NCBI GenBank assembly: GCA_944323395.1
Contig: CALUSI010000003.1
Coordinates: forward strand, 62,001 to 126,000
Direction: 5' to 3'
Source: Candidatus Gastranaerophilales bacterium
Lineage (GTDB): Bacteria; Cyanobacteriota; Vampirovibrionia; Gastranaerophilales; Gastranaerophilaceae
Length of the DNA: 64,000 bases
Below are positions 35,932-45,009 of the stretch, in pieces. The translations under genes and the position numbers were made by a program. Within the stretch, counting starts at the first letter, position 1. Every line of letters begins with the position of its first letter. Below the pieces are notes generated by a model. The model had not been told where the DNA came from, ran no database searches, and saw nothing but the letters and a program-made list of their open reading frames with translations.

Positions 35932-37740
35932 CTAACCTACTGTTGCCAATACTTGACCTGTAGAAATTTTATCATTCTGAGCAACAGCCAAAGAAGTTAT
36001 AGTTCCGGCAACAGGAGACTTGATTGGTGTTTCCATTTTCATTGCTTCAATAACTAAAATCTCTTCATTTTCTTCCACAGTATCACCAACTGATTTTAGT
36101 ACTCTTAGTACAGCTCCAGGCATTGGAGCTTTAACTTCTGTACCTTCACCACTTGCAGAAGCTGCAGATGTTTCTTCAATACCATCTTTAACATCTACAT
36201 TATATTCTTTACCATTAACAACTGCTTTGCCATTTTGGAATTTAACAGCATATTTTTTACCGTTAACAGTAACTGTACAACCATCTGAAGAACCTGCAGC
36301 AGAAGTTGAAGCTTGTGCTTTTGCAGCAGTTTTATTAACAGAAACTTGACCTTTACCCAATAAGAAATCTATACCTTTATCAACATTTCCATCTTTACAA
36401 GCAGCAGCAATAAACAGATTTTCATCAGTTACAGGAAGACCTGCAGCTATTAATCTCTTTTCAGCAGCTTTTAATCCTTTTTCAGGATCTTTTTCATTCA
36501 AGTCAACAACTTTTTCAGTAGTTGGTTGCATATTTAATTTTTCACTAGCCCATTTAACTAATTCAGGATCAGGTTCGCAAGGAGTTTTACCAAAATATCC
36601 TAACAACATTTTAGCGTAACCGGGATTTGCTTGTACCCAAGGTCCTTGAACTGCATTTAAGAATGCTTGTTGGGCATAGAATTGAGAAACAGGTGTTACA
36701 GAAGTTGCGAAACCGCCTCTTTCAACACATTCTTTCATAGCAGCAATAAGAGCCGGGAATTTATCAAGCATACCCATATCTTTTAATTGATTTACAGTAG
36801 TTGCTGTTGCACCACCTGGTAATGGAGCTTGAATCAAAATAGGGTTAACTGCTAAAGAAATAGGATCTAAAGGATAATCTTTCATACATTCTTTAAAGAT
36901 TTCTTCTGTTTCCATAACTTTCTTTATATCTAAACCAAGATCATATTCAGTACCTTTTAATGCATGCCACATAGAAATAATATCAGGTTGACCGGTACCG
37001 CCTGAAACAGGTTTCATAGCCAAGTCTATACCATCAGCACCACCATCTAAAGCAGCCAAATATGCAGCCAAACCTGTACCTGCTGTTTCATGCGAATGGA
37101 ATCTGATATGGAAGTTTTCACCTAATATTTCACGAGCCATTTTAACTGTTTCATATACTTTTCTTGGATTTGAAGTACCTGAAGCATCTTTAAATGCTAA
37201 TGAATCAAATGGCAATCCTGAGTCTAATATATTTCTTAAAACTTTTTCATAGAAAGCTACATCGTGAGCGCCTTCACAACCAAAAGGTAATTCCATCATT
37301 GTGATAGTAACTTCATGTTGTAAACCGTGTTTTTTAATACTATTTGCAGAATCAATCAAATTGTTTACATCATTCAGTGCATCAAAGTTTCTTATTACGT
37401 TAACACCGTGCTTTGCAAACATTTTTGCGTGTAAGTCAATAACATCTCTTGGTTGAGAATTTAAACCAACAACATTAACACCACGAGAAAGTGATTGTAA
37501 TTTTACATCCGGACCAACAGCTGCTCTGATTTTATCCATAGTTTCAAATGCATTCTCATTGCAAAAGAATATAGGAGCTTGAAACCTAGCACCACCTGCA
37601 GTCTCAAAATGTTTAATTCCTGCATTTACAGCAGCTTGAAGAGCCGGAATAAAGTCATCTACTAAAACTTTAGCGCCGTAAATTGATTGAAAACCATCTC
37701 TAAAAGATGTATCCATAACTTTAATAAGTTTTTTTGCCAT
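35932..37740 (-). CDS. oadA: oxaloacetate decarboxylase, alpha subunit (carboxyltransferase-biotin)
   Basis: 602 residues: an N-terminal carboxyltransferase barrel (DTSFRDGFQS, about 10-19; FHSHETAGTG metal His pair near 209), a conserved middle domain (about 290-450), an Ala/Ser linker (about 480-530), and a C-terminal biotin domain with EAMKMETP, biotin on K568. It moves the carboxyl group from oxaloacetate to biotin. ATG follows AGGGA. The opening FRDGFQS differs from the common LRDAHQS. Pyruvate carboxylase subunit B is an alternative name, but the adjoining oadB and oadG favour the decarboxylase. Confidence 0.92.
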   Translation of the reverse strand: MAKKLIKVMDTSFRDGFQSIYGAKVLVDDFIPALQAAVNAGIKHFETAGGARFQAPIFFCNENAFETMDKIRAAVGPDVKLQSLSRGVNVVGLNSQPRDVIDLHAKMFAKHGVNVIRNFDALNDVNNLIDSANSIKKHGLQHEVTITMMELPFGCEGAHDVAFYEKVLRNILDSGLPFDSLAFKDASGTSNPRKVYETVKMAREILGENFHIRFHSHETAGTGLAAYLAALDGGADGIDLAMKPVSGGTGQPDIISMWHALKGTEYDLGLDIKKVMETEEIFKECMKDYPLDPISLAVNPILIQAPLPGGATATTVNQLKDMGMLDKFPALIAAMKECVERGGFATSVTPVSQFYAQQAFLNAVQGPWVQANPGYAKMLLGYFGKTPCEPDPELVKWASEKLNMQPTTEKVVDLNEKDPEKGLKAAEKRLIAAGLPVTDENLFIAAACKDGNVDKGIDFLLGKGQVSVNKTAAKAQASTSAAGSSDGCTVTVNGKKYAVKFQNGKAVVNGKEYNVDVKDGIEETSAASASGEGTEVKAPMPGAVLRVLKSVGDTVEENEEILVIEAMKMETPIKSPVAGTITSLAVAQNDKISTGQVLATVG

Positions 37741-37771
37741 GTTTTTTCCCTCTTATGTGTCTATCTTCCAA

Positions 37772-37990
37772 TTATTTTTTAAATTTAGCAGCAGCTACAG
37801 CTATAGCCACTTCTAAATTACCAGTAGCGGCTTTTACAGCTGTTTTTACAGCTTGTATTTCCGCCGGGAACAGCTTGTTCAAATAGCTGACAACCATTCC
37901 CAAGAAACAAACAACAGCCCAAAGAACAACCAAGAAACCAAATACGGTTCCCATTCCAACAGCCATTGTTGCTAAACCATCATTTAACAT
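37772..37990 (-). CDS. oadG: oxaloacetate decarboxylase, gamma subunit
   Basis: A 72-residue protein with one membrane helix (about 8-38, GMGTVFGFLVVLWAVVCFLG) and a short Ala/Lys-rich cytosolic tail, as in OadG-type subunits that hold the alpha and beta subunits together. It starts within the last 7 nt of birA and lies 31 nt before oadA, so it is part of the operon. The call rests on size, the helix and the neighbours. Confidence 0.82.
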   Translation of the reverse strand: MLNDGLATMAVGMGTVFGFLVVLWAVVCFLGMVVSYLNKLFPAEIQAVKTAVKAATGNLEVAIAVAAAKFKK

Positions 37991-38715
37991 AACACATCTC
38001 CTGTTATTATCCTACATTCGTTATTTTGCTCATCTAATACTACCAATAGACCATCATCATCTATTGCTTTTGCATAATAATTTCTTATTTCTTCAGCTTC
38101 TCTTATAGAAATTTTTTGTCCTAAGAAATTACATCTTTTTATATATTCATCCTTGATATAACAAAAGCCTGAATCAATAAACTTTTCATATTCAAAAAAG
38201 AATTTTTCACAAATCATTTTTACAATATTTTCTATATCATAATTTTTGTTTTTCAAAACAAAAATTGATGTAGCTTTTTGATCAATTTTATCTATGGTTT
38301 CTTGTTTCAAGTTAACATTCAAACCAAGCCCAAGTACGACTCCATCAATTTTATTATTTGACATACCTGTTTCAGCTAAAATTCCGGATATTTTCGCTCC
38401 ATCAACTAAAATATCATTTGGCCATTTAATACTTGGATTAATTCCAAAATTTTCTTCCAGTACTTTGCATAATATTACAGATAAGTATTGTGTTAAATTC
38501 GGGAAAGAAAAAGATTTTTTTTCAGGTTTAAGAACAATTGACATGTATAAATTTTCTGTATTATCACATATCCATTTTCTATTATATCTGCCTCGTCCAC
38601 AATGTTGATGAGGTGTATAAATTACGGTTCTATCATCAAAAGATGACAAATATTCAAGTGCATAACTATTCGTTGAATGTACTTCTTCCAGTGTTACTAT
38701 AGTATATTTCGACAT
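37984..38715 (-). CDS. birA: biotin-protein ligase (catalytic domain only)
   Basis: 243 residues from ATG 38715 (GGTGA 8-12 nt upstream); longer starts exist at 38730 and 38736. CGRGRYNRKW (about 39-48) is the biotin/ATP loop, KWPNDIL (about 93-99) contributes to the active site, and GLGLNVNL follows. No N-terminal helix-turn-helix is present, so it is an enzyme without the BirA repressor function. It attaches biotin to OadA, whose gene lies in the same operon: a dedicated ligase-substrate arrangement. Confidence 0.92.
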   Translation of the reverse strand: MSKYTIVTLEEVHSTNSYALEYLSSFDDRTVIYTPHQHCGRGRYNRKWICDNTENLYMSIVLKPEKKSFSFPNLTQYLSVILCKVLEENFGINPSIKWPNDILVDGAKISGILAETGMSNNKIDGVVLGLGLNVNLKQETIDKIDQKATSIFVLKNKNYDIENIVKMICEKFFFEYEKFIDSGFCYIKDEYIKRCNFLGQKISIREAEEIRNYYAKAIDDDGLLVVLDEQNNECRIITGDVLC

Positions 38716-38786
38716 GTCTAAGTTCACCATAATCAAATTTATACTAACACAAACAAAATTTTATTTACATTCAAAAATAGATGAAA

Positions 38787-39203
38787 TCAATTAAGATTCT
38801 TTAAAAAAGGCATTAATTTTTCTAACATAAATTTCATTAAAAGTTTATTTCTAATTAAAATTGTCTTTGAAATACATTCCACATTTAATCTTTTCGCAAT
38901 TTGTTCAATATCATACATTGCTGAAATAATTACAATCTTACAAAGTGTATATTCAAGATTTTTTTTTATTTGTTCAACCAACCATTCACCAGCTAATTTG
39001 GGCTCATAATCCGTTTCCATTTGTAAGTCAGTTATTATAATTGAAAAAGGATTATCTGTATTATGTCTTATGATATTCAATGCTTCTGTTGCTGAATTTG
39101 CAACAGTTATATCAAATATTTCTCCATAAAGCTGTTTAATAAGCTCTATATGAAAAAGTCTCCATGCTTTTGTATCATCAACTATCAATAATTTTTTATA
39201 CAT
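38787..39203 (-). CDS. stand-alone response-regulator receiver (CheY-like)
   Basis: 138 residues forming a single receiver domain: D9/D10 acidic pocket, phospho-acceptor D59 (IITDLQ), ISAMY with the Ser switch residue, and K in ISKTIL. There is no output domain and no neighbouring kinase. It probably acts by protein-protein contact in a two-component or chemotaxis-like path. ATG start; single-gene unit. Confidence 0.85.
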   Translation of the reverse strand: MYKKLLIVDDTKAWRLFHIELIKQLYGEIFDITVANSATEALNIIRHNTDNPFSIIITDLQMETDYEPKLAGEWLVEQIKKNLEYTLCKIVIISAMYDIEQIAKRLNVECISKTILIRNKLLMKFMLEKLMPFLKNLN

Positions 39204-39309
39204 ATGTTCATTATACTACAGCATAACATTTGAGTACAAGATTAACAATTTGTAGGTTATTTTGTTAGTTTTAATGAATTATACTCATAAAAAATAGTTG
39301 GGAAAAAGT

Positions 39310-39480
39310 ATGAATATAATAAATTACTTTAAAGTTATAAAACAAAGAATAAATAATATTAACTCTTTTGTATCAAATCCTTTGAATTATAAAGATATAA
39401 ATAATCCATTTTTGCCGAATTTACCAAAAACTTATGTTTGGATTGAAGACGAAAAAATTATTAATCAATCTTTTTTTTAA
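39310..39480 (+). CDS. possible small protein of unknown function
   Basis: 56 residues from ATG 39310 with GGAAAAAG upstream. The composition is plausible (FKVIKQRINN, PFLPNLPKTYVW) but no family is recognised. Its 3' end overlaps the convergent glycosyltransferase gene by 20 nt. It could be a chance reading frame in AT-rich DNA. Confidence 0.3.
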   Translation: MNIINYFKVIKQRINNINSFVSNPLNYKDINNPFLPNLPKTYVWIEDEKIINQSFF

Positions 39481-40417
39481 TTATATATCGAGGCCTTGAT
39501 TTTACTTCTTGGAATAATTGTCCTAAATATTCAGCAATTATTCCCATACATAATATTTGCACACCACTTATAAACCCAATTGCAGCTACAATAGTTGCCC
39601 ATCCCGGAACTGTAGTATGCCTTATCAATTTATCTATAAATGCACTAAGCCCAAGTATAAAACTTACAAAAGACATCATAAATCCTATAAAAGTAACTAT
39701 TCTTAAAGGGACAATACTAAATGATGTAATACCGCTAATAGCGAAAGATAATAAGGAAACAGGAGTATATTTTGTTTTCCCCTTTTCTCTTGCTTTGACA
39801 TCAAAGTGAACAAAATCATTGGTAAAACCCAGTTCATTAAAGATTCCCCTCAAGAAAAGATTGGTTTCTGGGAAATTTTTTAATGCTTCAACAACTTGTC
39901 TGCTTACAAGTCTATAATCTGAATGATTCAGTTTTATTTTTACTCCAAGTATATTCATTACTTTATAGAAAGCTAACGCTGTATACTTTTTAAAAAATCC
40001 ATCAGTATTTCTATCTTTTCTTATACCTGCGACAATTTGAGCACCATTTTTAAACTTTCTTATAAACTCAGGTATTTTCGTTTCATCTTGTTGCAGATCA
40101 GCATCTATTGAAATGAAACAATCTGCATTATAATTTAAAGCTTCAAATAGTCCTGCCAATATTGCCTTCTGATTTCCAAAGTTACGACTAAAACTTATTC
40201 CTTTTACTTTTCCGTTTGTCTTATGATTATATTGTTCTATTAAATTCCAAGTACAATCTTTACTTCCATCATCAATGTATAAAACAAAACTATTTGATGA
40301 AATTTCTTTTTTATTTTCCAAATCACATAATATTTCAAGAAGTCGTTCAGTAGTTGAAGATATACATTCTTCTTCATTCAGACAAGGTACTATTATTGCT
40401 AAAACAGGCAAATCCAT
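39461..40417 (-). CDS. polyprenyl-phosphate glycosyltransferase (GtrB/ArnC/DPM1-like GT2)
   Basis: 318 residues from ATG 40417; a TTG 9 nt upstream is the alternative. The GT2 domain has IIVPCLNEE (about 8-16), YIDDGSKD and the catalytic DAD in SIDADLQ (about 100). Two C-terminal membrane helices (about 225-260, 265-300) are typical of enzymes that load a sugar onto undecaprenyl phosphate. It is divergent from a YdjC-type deacetylase with about 60 nt between; GT2 plus deacetylase pairs make or trim lipid-linked amino sugars. The donor sugar is unknown. Confidence 0.88.
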   Translation of the reverse strand: MDLPVLAIIVPCLNEEECISSTTERLLEILCDLENKKEISSNSFVLYIDDGSKDCTWNLIEQYNHKTNGKVKGISFSRNFGNQKAILAGLFEALNYNADCFISIDADLQQDETKIPEFIRKFKNGAQIVAGIRKDRNTDGFFKKYTALAFYKVMNILGVKIKLNHSDYRLVSRQVVEALKNFPETNLFLRGIFNELGFTNDFVHFDVKAREKGKTKYTPVSLLSFAISGITSFSIVPLRIVTFIGFMMSFVSFILGLSAFIDKLIRHTTVPGWATIVAAIGFISGVQILCMGIIAEYLGQLFQEVKSRPRYIIKKKID

Positions 40418-40478
40418 ATCAAACAAAACCTTATTATGTTAAAATTCATATAAAAATAATAAAATATATTAGGACTTT

Positions 40479-41309
40479 ATGCAAATGAAAAAAGTAATTA
40501 TCAACGCAGATGATTTTGGTTATTCACAAGAAAATAATGAAGCAATCAAACTTGGCTATAAAAATGGCATAATAACATCGTGCAGTTTATTGACAAACTT
40601 AAACGGATTTGAAAATGCAGTATTTACGATTTTACCCGAGATAAATGACATTGATTTAGGCTTCCATTTTAATATAGTCGAAGGTCGAAGTATTACAAAA
40701 TCAACTTTATTATGTAATGACAAAAATTATTTTAATAACAACTATATACAACTTATACAAAAATCGAAAAATTCTAAATTTTTAAGAGCAGTAGAAAATG
40801 AATTTAGAGCACAAATAGAAAGAATTTTACCATATCATAATATCTCACATATAGACTCACATATGCACACACACGCAATTCCCGAGATTTTCAATATTAC
40901 AATTAAGTTGGCAGAAGAATACAAAATCAAATACATAAGAAGCCAAAAAGAAATACCTTATTTCGTATTTCCAAAAGCTCTTTGTCCTAAGTTTTCTGTA
41001 AATATAATAAAAAATATTCTTTTAAACAGTTATACAAATATAAACATAAAACAACTGAAAGAAACAAAAATAAATACAAACACTAACTTTATTGGAGTAT
41101 TATACACGGGAATGATGGATGAAAAAGCTATATTACAAGGCTTAAAAAAGATAAAAGAAGATAATTCCTTAATAGAAATTATCTTCCATCCGACAATTGA
41201 TATATCAAAAAAGAAGAACTATATAGAATTTTTGCTAACACAAAATAACAATCTAATTAATGAACTTAATAAGCTTGATTTTGTGCTAACAAAATATTCA
41301 GAGAATTAA
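40479..41309 (+). CDS. YdjC/ChbG-type carbohydrate deacetylase
   Basis: 276 residues, ATG with AGGAC upstream. NADDFGYS (about 9-16) supplies metal and catalytic Asp, HIDSHMHTH (about 127-135) the His ligands, and IIFHP (about 227-231) the final His. Family members remove N-acetyl groups from amino sugars. The neighbouring divergent GtrB-like gene suggests action on a polyprenyl-linked sugar at the cytosolic membrane face. The stop codon overlaps the convergent repeat-protein gene by 4 nt. Confidence 0.85.
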   Translation: MQMKKVIINADDFGYSQENNEAIKLGYKNGIITSCSLLTNLNGFENAVFTILPEINDIDLGFHFNIVEGRSITKSTLLCNDKNYFNNNYIQLIQKSKNSKFLRAVENEFRAQIERILPYHNISHIDSHMHTHAIPEIFNITIKLAEEYKIKYIRSQKEIPYFVFPKALCPKFSVNIIKNILLNSYTNINIKQLKETKINTNTNFIGVLYTGMMDEKAILQGLKKIKEDNSLIEIIFHPTIDISKKKNYIEFLLTQNNNLINELNKLDFVLTKYSEN

Positions 41310-43294
41310 TTCATATTCTTTATATAATCAATAACTTTATCTTGCGGATAACCTTTTTCAAATAATGATATTAAGCTGTCAGCTCTCATATTATCAATAT
41401 CACCATCAGCAGTTTTGCAAAATTCAATAGCACTTTTTATATCTTTAATTTGAGTTTTACCAACACTTAATTCCCATAATATTTCAGATAATTTACTATT
41501 AATTTTACCAGAGGAATCTTTACATTGCTGAAGCACAAATATAATATCATCATAACTTTCACCATTCTGACACATTATAGAACAGATACCGGCTCCTTCA
41601 TCATTAACATTAATCTCATCTTCATTCATAGCAGCATATACAATATCATTAGCATTCTGAACAAATTTTTCTTCCTTCATTGGTTCAGTAGCTGCTACCA
41701 AAAAATTATTTGCAAGAACATATAATACATCCATTGCATTTTCATCAATATTTCCATATTCATCTTTTATCAATGGTAAAAGTTTTAACAAATTAGATTT
41801 ATCTTCAAAGAATTGAGAAAAGTATACAAAAAATTCTTTTATATTTTCATTTCCTCGAACTTCAGGCAACAATGCCGCAACTTCTTTCCCCCCAATAACT
41901 GAAGAACTCAACTCACAAATATTTTGAATATCTTCTGAAGAATAAGAACCATCATCATCTTTTCTTACAATGCTCAATAAAGGAAGAATATCAATACCTA
42001 AAGCCCCTGACGATTTAATTTGTGCAATTGTATTCAACTTATAAGCATTAATACTACCTTCATCAATACAGAATTCTGTCATATCCAATAACTGATCATA
42101 AGGAATACCATTATTTCTCAATACAGAGATGATACGTAAATATTTAGAATCTATTTCACCATTCTTATCACGATATTTTTTTACATATTCCAATAATAAA
42201 TTATCTTCAATGTTAGAAATTACTTCAGCATACTCTTTACTAAGATCATGAACAGTCTCACCCTCAATAGGAGAGATATATGTAACTTTATTATCTTTCA
42301 TAATCATTACATCATTACCAAACTTAACAGTAATAACTCCCAAATGATTAATAGGATTATCTCTTTCAGCTTTTTCATTAGATCTTGTAGAAACCAATGC
42401 TTTTTTCAAAGAAATAACCGACTTAACTGCGGAATCAGAAATAGTCCGAAGAGAAGTATCAGGACTTTTTATAGCTAACGAATCTAATATTTTTATTATC
42501 GAATTAGTTGAAATGCCAGCTTTTTTCATTTTATAAATATCGGCTTCGACTGAAGCTTTATTTTCAAAATCAGAACTTAAAAATTTTACAAGTTTTAAGG
42601 CTTCAAAATCATTAAAATCAGCCTTTTTTAAATCAGCAATTTTACTGCACATAGATAAATTGAGAACATCTTTTCCCAAATCATTTTCTGTTACTATTGA
42701 TTCAAGAATCTGAGGAATAATAACAGGTTTGACAGATGCTTTTCCAAGAGTTACAACCGCTTGAGTAATATCTTCAGGAATTACACCATCATCATCGCGA
42801 CATTTTTTCAGAAGAGAAGATAAAGAATACTCGTCAACAAGAGAGGAATCAAATGCGGTAATAATAGACTTTGCATTTTCATCGATAGTACCATCATCTT
42901 TTTTACATAATTCTAATATTTTTAAATTATCAACATTCCCATCTGAATTAAATGCGGGATTTTTGGTAGATATTCCTTTGAATGAAGGTTTAGGATAATC
43001 AGATAATTTTACCGTCTTTACTTGGCTTGCAAGTAAATTTTGTATTTCCATAACTCTTTTATCTATCCAACTTTGTTCCTTTTCAAGATTTTCGTTCTTT
43101 GCGGCAATACTTAACTTTTGAAGTAATTCATATTCTTTCTCCATCATTACAGGAGAATTAGCCATATCAGATTTAGCTGCTTTCTTTTTAAAAGAATTAT
43201 ATTCTTTTTTAAGACTTGCAAACTGTGTTCTTGAGGATACATTATTATCAGCTATAAATCCTTCTGATGCTTTTCCTATTGAAATATCAGCCAT
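41306..43294 (-). CDS. large helical repeat protein with Asp-rich loops, function unknown
   Basis: 662 residues from ATG 43294 (AAAAGGTG upstream); a longer frame start 27 nt earlier lacks a site. No known family is recognised. At least six units recur in which a helix ending in C/R-K is followed by a loop such as KKDDGTIDENA, RDDDGVIPEDI, RDKNGEIDSKY, RKDDDGSYSSED, KDEYGNIDENA and KTADGDIDNMR, then another helix. The D-x-D-G-x-I-D pattern resembles calcium-binding loops, so the protein may be a Ca2+-dependent solenoid. No signal peptide or membrane segment. The N-terminal 100 residues are coiled-coil-like. Confidence 0.6.
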   Translation of the reverse strand: MADISIGKASEGFIADNNVSSRTQFASLKKEYNSFKKKAAKSDMANSPVMMEKEYELLQKLSIAAKNENLEKEQSWIDKRVMEIQNLLASQVKTVKLSDYPKPSFKGISTKNPAFNSDGNVDNLKILELCKKDDGTIDENAKSIITAFDSSLVDEYSLSSLLKKCRDDDGVIPEDITQAVVTLGKASVKPVIIPQILESIVTENDLGKDVLNLSMCSKIADLKKADFNDFEALKLVKFLSSDFENKASVEADIYKMKKAGISTNSIIKILDSLAIKSPDTSLRTISDSAVKSVISLKKALVSTRSNEKAERDNPINHLGVITVKFGNDVMIMKDNKVTYISPIEGETVHDLSKEYAEVISNIEDNLLLEYVKKYRDKNGEIDSKYLRIISVLRNNGIPYDQLLDMTEFCIDEGSINAYKLNTIAQIKSSGALGIDILPLLSIVRKDDDGSYSSEDIQNICELSSSVIGGKEVAALLPEVRGNENIKEFFVYFSQFFEDKSNLLKLLPLIKDEYGNIDENAMDVLYVLANNFLVAATEPMKEEKFVQNANDIVYAAMNEDEINVNDEGAGICSIMCQNGESYDDIIFVLQQCKDSSGKINSKLSEILWELSVGKTQIKDIKSAIEFCKTADGDIDNMRADSLISLFEKGYPQDKVIDYIKNMN

Positions 43295-43549
43295 ATTACA
43301 CCTTTTCCCGCGATTAAACACGTAATTTTACATATAATTCCGAATATGTTTTATTACGGTAAAAAAAAAATCAACTTTAATTTATTGCTAAAAAAAAGCA
43401 TTATAAAGTTACATATATTTACAATAAAATATTTATAATTTGTTTTTGTAAACTAATGTAACGTTTGTTCTTTTTTTTGTAAATTCAAAAAATTTAGTTT
43501 ACTTTCTTACCACGGAAGATAAATTAAATCGGAATAAAAGGTAAGTAAA

Positions 43550-43897
43550 ATGTTAAACGCAGAAAAAAAAGTAACAGTAGAATGGATTAATGACAATCAA
43601 GAAGAAGACAAAGACACAAACAAGCTTTTGTGTTATAGAAAGACGTCAAATCCTATATACATTGCTCATAATACAGATAATTTATCCCAGATGATAACAA
43701 ATGTTTTGGATAAAGAATTACCAATGTTAAAGAATAACTCTCTCCTGCACGATTTGGTTTTATACACTTTAATGGAAAAAATGAAGACTGTACAAACAGT
43801 AAAAAATGTTTTATCATATATAAAGGGGAACCGTGTAAAAAAAGTTCAAGATGTATATTTTGAAAATGGAGAAGTTCGTATAAAATGTTCGGTTTAA
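43550..43897 (+). CDS. unknown 115-residue protein
   Basis: ATG start with AAAGG about 8 nt upstream. A soluble mixed alpha/beta composition with no signal peptide or membrane helix. No family recognised. It overlaps the next small gene by 13 nt, so both form one operon, possibly ahead of the Hsp20 gene. Confidence 0.6.
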   Translation: MLNAEKKVTVEWINDNQEEDKDTNKLLCYRKTSNPIYIAHNTDNLSQMITNVLDKELPMLKNNSLLHDLVLYTLMEKMKTVQTVKNVLSYIKGNRVKKVQDVYFENGEVRIKCSV

Positions 43898-44187
43898 AAC
43901 ATTTTAAACTTGTTAAAAAATTAAAAAATATTAAGCCACAATTAGATTGGCTCCAGTTCTCTTCATCTAAAAACAGTAAAAAAGATAAGCTTCTAAGTTC
44001 AATAATAGCAGATAACAAATTTATTGCTGAGGATTTAAAAATCAGAGCAATGGTTGAAGATATGCTAAAAAAAGAATTTTCTGAAGAAATTACAAAAATG
44101 AAATCTTATGATTTTCTTGTTGATTCTGTTGTTAATAAATTAAAGCAAAAGCAACTTTCGAATTCACCAACAGAAGACATAGATTAA
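43885..44187 (+). CDS. unknown 100-residue basic helical protein
   Basis: The start lies inside the end of the previous gene (13-nt overlap), indicating translational coupling. The sequence is Lys-rich and predicted helical, with no motif I recognise. Function unknown. Confidence 0.55.
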   Translation: MFGLKHFKLVKKLKNIKPQLDWLQFSSSKNSKKDKLLSSIIADNKFIAEDLKIRAMVEDMLKKEFSEEITKMKSYDFLVDSVVNKLKQKQLSNSPTEDID

Positions 44188-44293
44188 TTTTTATTTATAC
44201 AAAGTGAATTACCCTATTAGGGAATGTTGGTATGTATTTTTTCCTGCAAAATAATATCGGTTTTACACCGTATTTTTGTATAGGAGAAAAGAG

Positions 44294-44752
44294 ATGAAAT
44301 ACTTAATAAAAAAGCCTGATACTTTTTTAAATACTTTAAATGATGATATCAATGCAATTCTTCAAAAAAGTTTTGACAATTTATTTCCGGAATACATTTT
44401 TCATCAAGAATTAAAAGGAATGGCAATGCCTGTCGACGTAAAAGAATATGATGAAAAATATTGCGTAAAAGTAGAATTACCGGGAATAGATAAAAATGAT
44501 ATTAATGTTGATATAAATAAATCTTACGTGAAAATAGAAGCAAAAAAGGAAACAGAAAAAGAAGAAGAAAAGAAACATAAATATCATAAATCCGAATTCA
44601 GATATGGTACATATTCAAGAACTTTATATTTCCCATATGAAATAGATGTCGAAAAATCATCTGCTGATTTAAAGAAGGGTATACTCGAACTTCATTTACC
44701 TAAACTTCATGCTGAAGATAAAGAGACAAAGAAACTCGAAATAAAAGAATAA
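44294..44752 (+). CDS. Hsp20/alpha-crystallin family small heat-shock protein
   Basis: 152 residues from ATG 44294, chosen because TAGGAG lies upstream; an upstream in-frame TTG spans that site. The alpha-crystallin domain spans about 45-145: MPVDVKEYDEKYCVKVELPGI, then a charged EKEEEKK loop and SRTLYFPYEIDVE, ending in LKKGILELHLPK. It is an ATP-independent holdase chaperone. No CIRCE element is visible upstream. Only 5 nt separate it from the next gene. Confidence 0.9.
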   Translation: MKYLIKKPDTFLNTLNDDINAILQKSFDNLFPEYIFHQELKGMAMPVDVKEYDEKYCVKVELPGIDKNDINVDINKSYVKIEAKKETEKEEEKKHKYHKSEFRYGTYSRTLYFPYEIDVEKSSADLKKGILELHLPKLHAEDKETKKLEIKE

Positions 44753-44757
44753 TTACA

Positions 44758-44997
44758 ATGACAGTTATCATAGGGATAAAACTTCCCGACAAAATGCATA
44801 ATGCAGTTGAATTACAAAAAATACTAACAGAATTCAACTGCATTATAAAAATGCGACTCGGGATTAATAATTCATCAATATTTTGCTCTTCAAGCGGAAT
44901 TGTACTGCTACAAGTTGATAATACTGATAGTTCTGTAAATTTAGAACGAGCATTACTCGAAATTAGTGGAATAGAAATACAAAGAATGATTTTTTAA
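44758..44997 (+). CDS. TM1266-like small ACT-fold protein (putative hydrogenase-system regulator)
   Basis: 79 residues. The arrangement LQKILTEFNCIIKMRLGI, GIVLLQVD and LEISGIEIQRMIF resembles the family typified by Thermotoga TM1266, which is found with [FeFe]-hydrogenase systems and has a ferredoxin/ACT-like fold. The match is by eye and moderate. It sits between hsp20 and an FAD oxidoreductase, far from the hydrogenase operon at the left edge. Confidence 0.5.
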   Translation: MTVIIGIKLPDKMHNAVELQKILTEFNCIIKMRLGINNSSIFCSSSGIVLLQVDNTDSSVNLERALLEISGIEIQRMIF

Positions 44998-45009
44998 GAA
45001 GGAACAAAT

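Noticed and set aside
44205-44225. CCCTATTAGGG-like inverted repeat upstream of hsp20, considered as a heat-shock operator
   Set aside because: Only four base pairs; it does not match CIRCE or another operator I know.
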